Source: UBA9715 sp045629845
GTDB lineage: Bacteria > Actinomycetota > Coriobacteriia > Coriobacteriales > Eggerthellaceae
Reading direction: 5' to 3'
Assembly: GCA_045629845.1 (NCBI GenBank)
Contig: JAZQRZ010000077.1
Span: 1 to 43,333, forward strand
Length of the DNA stretch: 43,333 nucleotides
Shown: one piece after another, positions 1-5,029 of the stretch
Layout: every line of letters starts with the position of its first letter
How positions within the stretch are numbered: position 1 is the stretch's first letter
The notes under the pieces: model-generated
Databases searched by the model: none
Seen by the model: only the letters and a program-made list of their open reading frames with translations
What the model was told of the DNA's origin: nothing
Program-made: the position numbers and the translations under genes

Positions 1-146
1 TGCTTCCAACTGATCTCCTTCATCATGCTGTCGGCCATCGCCTGGAAGCGATTCTCGAAAGCGCTCAAAAGACCAAGCAGGTAGTAGTTTGGCGGTATGT
101 TCGAGAAGTCAAGAAGACCGCTTTCGATGGCTTCTTCCAAGCGCAT
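1..146 (-). CDS. MarR-type transcriptional regulator, N-terminal part (runs off the window)
   Basis: Only the first 48 codons are inside the window, beginning MRLEEAIESG and including a FENRFQAMADSMMKEISWK stretch. This resembles the first helix of MarR-family regulators, in which a dimerisation helix precedes the winged helix. The start is chosen because an AAGGGAGG ribosome-binding site lies a few bases upstream. A consensus-like promoter and a perfect 19-bp-arm palindrome sit directly upstream, which is the usual layout for a self-repressing MarR gene. The DNA-binding domain is outside the window, so the family call rests on the N-terminus plus the operator. MarR proteins usually sense small phenolic or antimicrobial ligands and control efflux or detoxification genes; the ligand and target here cannot be seen. 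Confidence 0.6.
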   Translation of the reverse strand, partial: MRLEEAIESGLLDFSNIPPNYYLLGLLSAFENRFQAMADSMMKEISWK

Positions 147-176
147 GCCAAGCCTCCCTTTGGTGAACCCAACAAC

Positions 177-220
177 ATTAGGGTAATATGTTACTATGAT
201 AAGTAACATATTACCCTAAT
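177..220. promoter_or_regulatory. Perfect 19-bp inverted repeat, probable MarR operator
   Basis: The arms attagggtaatatgttact (177-195) and its exact reverse complement (202-220) flank a 6-base spacer. The palindrome begins 30 bases upstream of the MarR-like start codon and covers the -10 element of that gene's likely promoter. A bound dimer would therefore block transcription. The symmetry is read directly; the binding protein is inferred. Confidence 0.75.
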
Positions 221-236
221 ATTGCGAGTCAGACAA
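208..236 (-). promoter_or_regulatory. Promoter of the MarR-type gene
   Basis: On the - strand, TTGTCT (231-236) and TAATAT (208-213) are separated by exactly 17 bases, a good sigma70-type match. The -10 box lies inside one arm of the 177-220 palindrome. Confidence 0.6.
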
Positions 237-326
237 GAGGCAATCTTCCTAGTGCTGAAGCCGGCGCATGGGGCGATTTCTCCTCCCCGGCCACATGTGC
301 GGCTACTCACTTTGGCCGAGCCCATC

Positions 327-354
327 TTGTCGTATAGTATGAATAGCTTATTAT
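327..354 (+). promoter_or_regulatory. Possible promoter of the Fic gene
   Basis: TTGTCG (327-332) and TATTAT (349-354) are 16 bases apart. Transcription would begin inside the palindrome at 351-372. A second -10-like TACAAT lies at 388-393 but has no convincing -35 box. Confidence 0.4.
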
Positions 355-372
355 TGCCGATATCGGCAATAA
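351..372. promoter_or_regulatory. Perfect 22-bp palindrome upstream of the Fic gene
   Basis: The sequence ttattgccga followed by tatcggcaataa reads the same on both strands. It overlaps the likely -10 box and transcription start and ends 60 bases before the Fic start codon. The Fic protein has its own N-terminal helix-turn-helix, so self-repression is the simplest reading. That link is inferred. Confidence 0.6.
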
Positions 373-432
373 ATATCGAAATTCTGCTACAATGACCCCA
401 TCAGGTTATCGACGATAAGGAGCTGAAGCCCG

Positions 433-1323
433 ATGGGGTATCTTTCCGTAGCAGAGATTGCCGAGCTGTGGGGCGTATCCGAGAGAAGCGTTAGGAATTA
501 CTGCGCTCAAGGCCGCGTGCCGGGTGCGTTCCTGACGGGTAAGACCTGGAACATTCCTGCAGACGCTACGAAGCCGATGCGATCCAATGCGAAAGCCACC
601 GATGGCAGCCCTCTTCTCTCGCGCCTGCGCGAAGAGAAGGCCGACAAGGTCAAGGGAGGTATCTACCAAAAGATCCAGGTTGAGCTCACCTACAATTCCA
701 ACCACATCGAGGGAAGCAGGCTTTCCTTGGATCAAACGCGCCTCATCTTCGAAACGGCGACCGTCGGCTTCGAGAGCGAATCTCTGCGCGTAGACGACAT
801 CGTGGAGACCCAAAACCACTTCCGCGCCATCGACTTCATCATCGACCATACGCAGGACCCCGTTTCGGAAGCGATGATCAAGGAGCTGCATCGCATCATG
901 AAGTCAAGCACCACCGATGCCTCTAAGGACTGGTTCGCCGTTGGGGATTACAAGCGACTTCCGAACGAAGTCGGCGGACACGAAACCGCGTTGCCCGAAG
1001 AAGTTGCCAAGGAGATGAAATCGCTCCTGAAGGCGTACGACCCACTCGCCCGCCACGCCCTCGAAAGCATCATCGACTTCCACGTACGATTCGAGCGCAT
1101 TCACCCCTTCCAAGACGGGAACGGCCGCGTGGGCAGGCTCGTCATGTTCAAGGAATGCCTTGCCAACGACATAGTGCCGTTCATCATCTCCGATGACATG
1201 AAGGCCTTCTACTATCGCGGGCTAGCCGAGTGGGACGCGGAGAGAGGCTACCTTACCGATACCTGCCTTGCCGCGCAGGACAGGTTCAAGGCAACGCTCG
1301 ACTACTTCAGGATTGCGCACTGA
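433..1323 (+). CDS. Fic-domain protein with N-terminal helix-turn-helix
   Basis: Fic proteins transfer AMP, or less often other nucleotide moieties, from a nucleotide donor to a hydroxyl side chain of a target protein. The 296-residue product has a MerR/excisionase-like DNA-binding head at residues 3-45 (SVAEIAELWGVSERSVRNYC). The Fic core carries the full catalytic motif HPFQDGNGRVGR at 224-235, with His224 as catalytic base. Residues 89-94, SNHIEG, match the (S/T)xxxE(G/N) inhibitory helix, placed before the core as in class II, self-inhibited Fic proteins. It should therefore be intact and autoinhibited. The start has an aaggag site about ten bases upstream. A perfect palindrome sits at the promoter, suggesting it may regulate its own gene. 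No small antitoxin gene adjoins it. The protein target is unknown. Confidence 0.9.
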   Translation: MGYLSVAEIAELWGVSERSVRNYCAQGRVPGAFLTGKTWNIPADATKPMRSNAKATDGSPLLSRLREEKADKVKGGIYQKIQVELTYNSNHIEGSRLSLDQTRLIFETATVGFESESLRVDDIVETQNHFRAIDFIIDHTQDPVSEAMIKELHRIMKSSTTDASKDWFAVGDYKRLPNEVGGHETALPEEVAKEMKSLLKAYDPLARHALESIIDFHVRFERIHPFQDGNGRVGRLVMFKECLANDIVPFIISDDMKAFYYRGLAEWDAERGYLTDTCLAAQDRFKATLDYFRIAH

Positions 1324-1642
1324 CATGAACATCGAAGTGCGTCCAAGATTGCCGGAACTCGGGCCTCACCAGCTGGGAGCTTGTCGCCTACGACCGAAAA
1401 GCCCTACACTCCCCTCATGTCCGTTTTCGGGTGGCTCGGCTCAATACCGATATGTCTGAAAAGGAGAAAAGCCCTTCGGCGCTGATGCCAGAAATTCCAG
1501 GCAATTCATGCTGAGAATATCCCATATCGTCTCTGCTGACGCCGCTCTGCTCCGACCGCTACAATTTCTCGTATACGGCCGTTGACTCTCCCCGAAGGGG
1601 AGACCTTACAGTAGGCTCGAAGAGAGGAAAGGAGGCGAGGAA
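1324..1642. other. Gene-poor stretch between the Fic and MerR genes
   Basis: I see no convincing gene here. A short frame begins one base after the Fic stop and runs 45 codons to 1459, but it has no good ribosome-binding site and no recognisable content. The last 60 bases hold the MerR-type promoter and ribosome-binding site. Confidence 0.5.
1582..1612 (+). promoter_or_regulatory. MerR-type promoter with 19-bp spacer and dyad operator
   Basis: TTGACT (1582-1587) and TACAGT (1607-1612) are separated by 19 bases instead of 17. The spacer region contains the dyad tctcccc-gaa-ggggaga (1587-1603). An overlong spacer with a centred dyad is the hallmark of promoters that MerR-family activators untwist to bring into register. 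It lies 31 bases before a MerR-family start codon, so the gene is probably self-activated. Confidence 0.85.
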
Positions 1643-2434
1643 ATGCTGAAGATCGGCGAATTCTCGAAGCTGTCGATGCTGACAGTGAAGACGCTGCGCT
1701 TCTACGAGAAGGAAGGGCTGCTCGAGCCCGCGTCCGTGGACGCATGGACGGGGTACCGCCTGTACGAGACCGCGCAGCTGCAGTTGGCCGCCCGCATAAA
1801 GGCCTACCGGCAGCTCGGGCTTTCCGTTGCACAGACGCGCAAGATACTCGACGGCGCCGACGAGAAGCCGATCCTCCTGGAACACGCGCGCAAGCTCCGG
1901 GAGCAGCAGGACCAGATCTCCACCAGCCTCTCGATCATCGACAACCTGCTGAAAGGAAGCGACATGGACTACCAAGTTACCGTGAAAACCGTCCCCGCGG
2001 CCATCGTCTACTACTCCGAGGCGACGCTGGCGAACTACTCTGACGCCATGCAGTGGATCCCCGCCCAGGGCGCCGAGTGCCGCGCGCTGAATCCCAGCCT
2101 AAAATGCACCGAGCCGCCCTACGAGTTCGTGGAATACCTCGACGGCGAGTACCGCGATGCCGACGTGCGCGTGCGGCACTCCGAGGCGGTCGTCTCGTTC
2201 GGCGTCGAGAGCGAAAACATCAAGTTCCGCGAGGTCCCCGAGACGAAGGTGCTGAGCATCTACCACAAAGGTGCCTACGACCGGCTGGGCGAGGCGTACG
2301 CGTTCATCTATAAGTACGCCGAGGACAACGGCTACCGCGTGGCAGGGCTTTCCCGCGAGTGCTACATCGACGGCGTCTGGAACAAGGACGCGGTCGACGA
2401 GTGGCTCACCGAGGTGCAGCTGCCCGTCGAATAG
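1643..2434 (+). CDS. MerR-family regulator with GyrI-like ligand-binding domain
   Basis: A 263-residue activator of the BmrR type. Residues 1-70 form the winged helix-turn-helix (KIGEFSKLSMLTVKTLRFYE, then a wing around WTGYRLYE). Residues about 75-105 form the coiled-coil dimer helix. Residues about 108-263 look like the GyrI/AraC-effector-binding fold that senses drug-like or amphipathic ligands (YQVTVKTVPAAIVYY near its start, KVLSIYHKGAYDRLGEAYAF later). The start is fixed by an aaaggaggcgagg site. The only MerR-type promoter nearby is its own, so autoregulation is likely. The regulated efflux gene is not adjacent, because a tRNA scar follows the stop codon by about 40 bases. Its G+C content is visibly higher than that of the core genes, consistent with belonging to an acquired element. 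Confidence 0.9.
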   Translation: MLKIGEFSKLSMLTVKTLRFYEKEGLLEPASVDAWTGYRLYETAQLQLAARIKAYRQLGLSVAQTRKILDGADEKPILLEHARKLREQQDQISTSLSIIDNLLKGSDMDYQVTVKTVPAAIVYYSEATLANYSDAMQWIPAQGAECRALNPSLKCTEPPYEFVEYLDGEYRDADVRVRHSEAVVSFGVESENIKFREVPETKVLSIYHKGAYDRLGEAYAFIYKYAEDNGYRVAGLSRECYIDGVWNKDAVDEWLTEVQLPVE

Positions 2435-2475
2435 CTGGACACTTGTCTGTGACGTATAGCTGCGTATTGTTGCGA

Positions 2476-2520
2476 CTGACACGGAAGAGGCCACAAGTTC
2501 AAATCTTGTAACGCCCACCA
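2476..2520 (+). other. 3' half of tRNA-Val(GAC): integration-site scar (att)
   Basis: The sequence reproduces a tRNA from the anticodon loop to the CCA end. It has loop CTGACAC with anticodon GAC at 2478-2480, 3' anticodon strand GGAAG, variable loop AGGCC, T arm acaag-TTCAAAT-cttgt (2493-2509), acceptor strand AACGCCC and A-CCA (2517-2520). The 5' half is missing: nothing upstream can pair with GGAAG or the acceptor strand. Tyrosine integrases commonly cross over in tRNA anticodon loops and leave such 3' duplicates. In this orientation the intact gene should lie to the left of the window, with the element between it and this scar. Confidence 0.8.
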
Positions 2521-2530
2521 CTTACAATGG

Positions 2531-2564
2531 CCCCTCACCTGGTAAAACATGGTGAGGGGTTTTT
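2531..2564 (+). terminator. Rho-independent terminator after the tRNA scar
   Basis: A 9-bp perfect stem, cccctcacc/ggtgagggg (2531-2539 with 2551-2559), is followed by five T. It sits ten bases after the CCA end and is probably the original terminator of the tRNA-Val gene. It would now also stop transcription from the MerR gene. Confidence 0.85.
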
Positions 2565-2576
2565 GCTGTCCAGGGC

Positions 2577-2610
2577 ATGTATCCCAAATGTATCCCAAAA
2601 TGTATCCCAA
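2577..2610 (+). repeat. Three tandem 11-bp direct repeats, possible integrase arm sites
   Basis: The unit atgtatcccaa occurs at 2577-2587, 2588-2598 and 2600-2610, with periods of 11 and 12 bases, about one helical turn. It lies 57 bases past the tRNA scar. Short phased direct repeats next to an att core are typical of arm-type binding sites for tyrosine integrases. No integrase gene lies in the window near it, so the role is inferred. Confidence 0.55.
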
Positions 2611-2853
2611 ATTTCAAGAAGCTGCATTCGGGGTCGATCTGGGGGCTGGGGGTCTGACGCAGGAAAAGTCGGGGTGTTTTATCCTCGCTCCGCCAACAAA
2701 ACGAACGATTGTTTTACACCCTCCGCAACCACCGCAACACTACGAGTATCGACACCAAATCTGTCAATTAACCCGTCAATAAATCTACGTATAACCAAAC
2801 GTCCCTTTCGCTTAGTCGTCGTCGGGAAAACCGTGAAATCCGTTGTGATGTGC

Positions 2854-2866
2854 GATAATTGTCTAA
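2854..2866 (+). promoter_or_regulatory. Promoter-like motif shared by two Nif11 genes (copy 1)
   Basis: gATAATTGTCTAA contains a -10-like GATAAT preceded by TGC, as in extended -10 promoters. The 12 bases ataattgtctaa recur exactly at 4687-4698 upstream of the fourth peptide gene. No good -35 box is visible. Confidence 0.4.
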
Positions 2867-2960
2867 CTTGCGAGACAATACGCCATCCATCGCGTATAAG
2901 ATACTAGCTGGTTCGGCTCGGTTGCGGAGTCGGGCATAGATGCATCGAGAGAGGCATGTT

Positions 2961-3185
2961 ATGAAGATCGACGATATGGACCTCAGCCCCGAGCTGCGCG
3001 AGAAGGCTATAGCGTGCAAGACCCCCGATGAGATGCTGGCGCTCGCCAAGGCGGAGGGCTACAAGCTCTCCGAGAAAGAGCTTGCGGCTGTGTCGGGGGG
3101 CGGGACGTGGACGTGCACCGATATGGACGATTCGACATATAAGCTTTGGAAAGATTGCAAGAAATATTCACCATACGGTACATGA
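2961..3185 (+). CDS. Nif11-leader peptide precursor 1
   Basis: A 74-residue precursor of the Nif11-like leader family, used by ribosomally made, modified peptides. The leader (residues 1-47) has the family pattern LSPELREKAIACKTPDEMLA, then LAKAEGYKLSEKELAAVSGG, ending in a double glycine where a peptidase-transporter would cut. The 27-residue tail begins GTWTCTDMDD, contains two Cys (52 and 66), several Thr and Ser, and ends in PYGT. ATG 2961 is preferred over the in-frame ATG at 2940 because gagagg lies just upstream of 2961 and the family starts there. Three similar genes follow within 2 kb. No maturation enzyme is visible beside them, so whether the tail is modified, and how, is unknown. 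Confidence 0.85.
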   Translation: MKIDDMDLSPELREKAIACKTPDEMLALAKAEGYKLSEKELAAVSGGGTWTCTDMDDSTYKLWKDCKKYSPYGT

Positions 3186-3848
3186 TTCCACGCGGCATCG
3201 CTTCGCCATTCCACGACTTGCCGGTGGCAGGTTCTCGAAGCCAGAAGCTTCCGTCCTGGAAACGACGCGTTCCCAATCCGCTTTTCTTTTATGGGATGCT
3301 TGCATATGTCAATGTGTCTAACAGGGTATGCCCTATCTAGCATGATTGGCGCATCAGCGTAATCGCTGTACATCATTGTGCGTTCCCGATTGGATTGACA
3401 CTTCTGTATCGATGGCCTTAGACCTTAATGAACAGAAAGCCCCCTGTCATCTATATGAAAACGGAACGTGGGAAGGTTCAGGTTCGGCAAGCCTGTGGAC
3501 GGGAAGCCCGTGGCGAAGATGAAGACGACATCGCTCAAGTTCTACGACTTCGAGCTCGCCGCCGTCGATGCCGCAGCAAAGAAGGAGGGCATCTCCCTGC
3601 GTAGCACGTCATGTTGGATGGTGCGCATTGAGCCGTCTTGGGTCATAGAAGCTATACTTCATATGCCGAACTTCATAATCGCGCTGAGTAACGTGGTCAT
3701 CTACCCCAATTCCTGGTTCAATTGCTGTCATAGCGAGACGAAGCATACTGTCGATACGTATAAAACGATTGAAAGGACTAGAATACGAATTCCAACGAAC
3801 TAAATTGCGAACGGTCGAAATAATTACCGAAGGAAAGGATTTAGCAAC
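3186..3848. other. Gap between Nif11 genes 1 and 2
   Basis: No intact gene is visible. A -35-like TTGACA at 3395-3400 with a poor -10 box precedes a possible broken ribbon-helix-helix gene, listed separately. Nothing is recognisable in 3186-3390 or 3620-3830. A gaaggaaagg site at the right end serves Nif11 gene 2. Confidence 0.5.
3428..3613 (+). pseudogene. Possible frameshifted small DNA-binding protein (ribbon-helix-helix-like)
   Basis: Reading from ATG 3428 gives MNRKPPVIYMKTERGK. Shifting frame near 3468 gives a sensible continuation, RFGKPVDGKPVAKMKTTSLK and then FYDFELAAVDAAAKKEGISL. The latter has the strand-helix-helix look of small plasmid-type repressors. After about 3613 the frame turns into unlikely sequence rich in Cys, Trp and Ile. 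I read this as a decayed gene with a frameshift and a lost C-terminus. It could also be chance, since no ribosome-binding site is evident. Confidence 0.3.
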
Positions 3849-4085
3849 ATGAACTACAACGATTTAACTCCCGAACAGAAGAAACTTGTTGAGGAATGCC
3901 ATACTCCCGAGGAGCTATTTGCGCTTGCCAAGAAAGAGGGCATGAAAATTCCCGAAGAGGATCTTGAAACTATCGCAGGCGGTCAAGGTTGGCAACTTCC
4001 GGATTGCCCCAATTGCGGTAGCGATAAAACGTATAACAACGGCTCCGGATACTCCTGCAGAGCTTGCGGCCATTCGTGGTCGTAA
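3849..4085 (+). CDS. Nif11-leader peptide precursor 2 with zinc-ribbon-like tail
   Basis: A 78-residue product with a more divergent leader (MNYNDLTPEQKKLVEECHTP, then EELFALAKKEGMKIPEEDLE) ending in AGG at 43-45. The tail differs from the other three. It contains CPNC (53-56) and CRAC (70-73) separated by 13 residues including NNGSG, the pattern of a four-Cys zinc ribbon. Two readings are open. Four Cys could be thioether or disulphide partners in a modified peptide, or the leader could be fused to a genuine zinc-binding knuckle. An aaggaaagg site lies about ten bases before the ATG. The local sequence is more A+T-rich than the flanking peptide genes, hinting at separate origin. Confidence 0.75.
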   Translation: MNYNDLTPEQKKLVEECHTPEELFALAKKEGMKIPEEDLETIAGGQGWQLPDCPNCGSDKTYNNGSGYSCRACGHSWS

Positions 4086-4136
4086 AACCCCTTTTCATGT
4101 AATAAATCCGCTACGACGGCGTATGAATTTACGAGT

Positions 4137-4142
4137 TATAAT
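4137..4142 (+). promoter_or_regulatory. -10-like TATAAT upstream of Nif11 gene 3
   Basis: A consensus TATAAT lies 41 bases before the start codon. It belongs to a tataataattg stretch resembling the motifs upstream of peptide genes 1 and 4. No clear -35 box is seen 16-18 bases upstream. Confidence 0.35.
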
Positions 4143-4182
4143 AATTGGGCTTCGATCCACTTACCGATAAGGAGGAAGAAGG

Positions 4183-4377
4183 ATGGAATTCAATGAACTC
4201 AGCCCCGAGCTTCGCGAGAAGGCGAAGGCATGCAAGACCCCCGAGGAGATGCTGGCACTCGCCAAGAAGGAAGGCTACAAGCTTACTGACGAGGATCTAG
4301 AGGGTATTGCTGGCGGATGGTCGTGCAGCTCCTTCGGGGAACGTAGCGACTGCCATCTAAATCAGTGGTACGAATAA
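4183..4377 (+). CDS. Nif11-leader peptide precursor 3
   Basis: A 64-residue precursor. The leader is nearly identical in pattern to those of genes 1 and 4 (LSPELREKAKACKTPEEMLA, then LAKKEGYKLTDEDLEGIAGG) and ends in a double glycine at 44-45. The 19-residue tail, WSCSSFGERSDCHLNQWYE, has two Cys nine residues apart (48 and 57) and four Ser, and shares the opening WSCS with gene 4. A strong aaggaggaagaagg site precedes the ATG. Two hairpins follow the stop codon directly, the second with a T tract, so this gene probably ends its own transcript. The mature product and its modification are unknown. Confidence 0.85.
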   Translation: MEFNELSPELREKAKACKTPEEMLALAKKEGYKLTDEDLEGIAGGWSCSSFGERSDCHLNQWYE

Positions 4378-4378
4378 G

Positions 4379-4408
4379 CAATTGCCAGCAAGCCTCTGCC
4401 GGCAATTG
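4379..4408 (+). other. Hairpin immediately after Nif11 gene 3
   Basis: The arms caattgcc and ggcaattg pair perfectly over 8 bp around a 14-base loop, beginning one base after the stop codon. There is no T tract, so it may protect the mRNA 3' end rather than terminate transcription. Confidence 0.5.
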
Positions 4409-4419
4409 ACAATCGAAAG

Positions 4420-4473
4420 GCCGGGCGCCTGTTCAGCATCGCAAGATGCGAGTTAGGCGTCCGGCTCTTTTTT
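4420..4473 (+). terminator. Branched rho-independent terminator
   Basis: An outer stem gccgggcgcct/aggcgtccggc (11 bp with one G-T pair) encloses a smaller gcatc-gcaa-gatgc hairpin with a stable tetraloop. Seven T nearly in a row follow. It closes the transcript of Nif11 gene 3. Confidence 0.8.
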
Positions 4474-4685
4474 GTGCTCATTGCGAAGCCATATCCGGCC
4501 CATGCGATGGCGGGACAGCAGCTTACCTCATGACTTCGTAATTCGGGCAGCTCGTGACAGTGGGGCACCAGAAGCTATCGCCTCCCGCAATGCTATTAAG
4601 CTGCTCATCACTAACTTGTTTCGCCTTAGCGGTCGCAAACATGCCTGATAAATCACCAGCGCGAAACGGAAACACCCAGACATCG

Positions 4686-4698
4686 TATAATTGTCTAA
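4686..4698 (+). promoter_or_regulatory. Promoter-like motif shared by two Nif11 genes (copy 2)
   Basis: TATAATTGTCTAA starts with a consensus -10 box, and its last 12 bases equal those at 2855-2866. It lies 46 bases before the start of peptide gene 4. A shared activator or a common duplication origin would explain the identity. Confidence 0.45.
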
Positions 4699-4744
4699 GT
4701 GTGCTGGCTATTTGCGCCCTTTGCTCCGAGAGAAAGGAAGCATC

Positions 4745-4927
4745 ATGGATTTTAAGAACCTCAGCCCAGAGCTGCGTGAGAAGGCGGGGGCTTGCAAGAC
4801 TCCCGATGAGCTGCTGGCACTCGCCAAATCGGAAGGCTACAAGCTATCCGAGGAAGAGCTCGAAAGCATTTCTGGCGGCGGATGGTCGTGCTCCGATCTC
4901 GATCCAGTAGACACAAGGGTCGTATAA
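4745..4927 (+). CDS. Nif11-leader peptide precursor 4
   Basis: A 60-residue precursor. The leader carries LSPELREKAGACKTPDELLA and then LAKSEGYKLSEEELESISGG, ending in a double glycine at 44-45. The short tail, GWSCSDLDPVDTRVV, has one Cys (49), two Ser and one Thr, so it could not form a disulphide within itself. The start is the ATG after gagaaaggaagc; an upstream in-frame ATG at 4691 falls inside the promoter-like motif and is rejected. The leader is close to those of genes 1 and 3 while the tails diverge, the typical pattern for families that share one modifying or exporting enzyme. Confidence 0.85.
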   Translation: MDFKNLSPELREKAGACKTPDELLALAKSEGYKLSEEELESISGGGWSCSDLDPVDTRVV

Positions 4928-5029
4928 ATCGGGTTCTTCGGTGGGAGGCGCTCGACATCGATTCCGTCCAAGCACCATCTCTCAATTCGCAGATGATGCT
5001 CTAGCTATAGCCTGCCTAGGAGGGGATGC

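Larger units (their letters stand above)
2435..2960. other. Intergenic junction region around the tRNA scar
   Basis: This stretch contains the tRNA-Val 3' remnant, a terminator hairpin, three 11-bp direct repeats and, near its end, the promoter-like motif of the first Nif11 gene. Between 2615 and 2850 I see no gene or clear structure. Small open frames here lack start signals and are not called. Confidence 0.6.
4378..4744. other. Gap between Nif11 genes 3 and 4
   Basis: It contains a hairpin (4379-4408), a terminator (4420-4473) and the promoter-like motif of gene 4 (4686-4698). Nothing coding is recognised. Confidence 0.6.

Noticed and set aside
1324..1459. 45-codon frame directly after the Fic gene as an antitoxin
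   Set aside because: The Fic protein already carries its inhibitory helix, and the short frame is Pro/Arg-rich without the (S/T)xxxE(G/N) motif or a ribosome-binding site.
2362..2610. Open frame on the - strand beginning MGYILGYIWDT and containing WWALQDLNLW
   Set aside because: The frame is produced by reading the repeats and the tRNA scar backwards, a common spurious translation next to tRNA ends.
2577..2610. CRISPR-like array
   Set aside because: Only three 11-bp units with no spacers between them; too short for CRISPR repeats and better explained as protein-binding sites.
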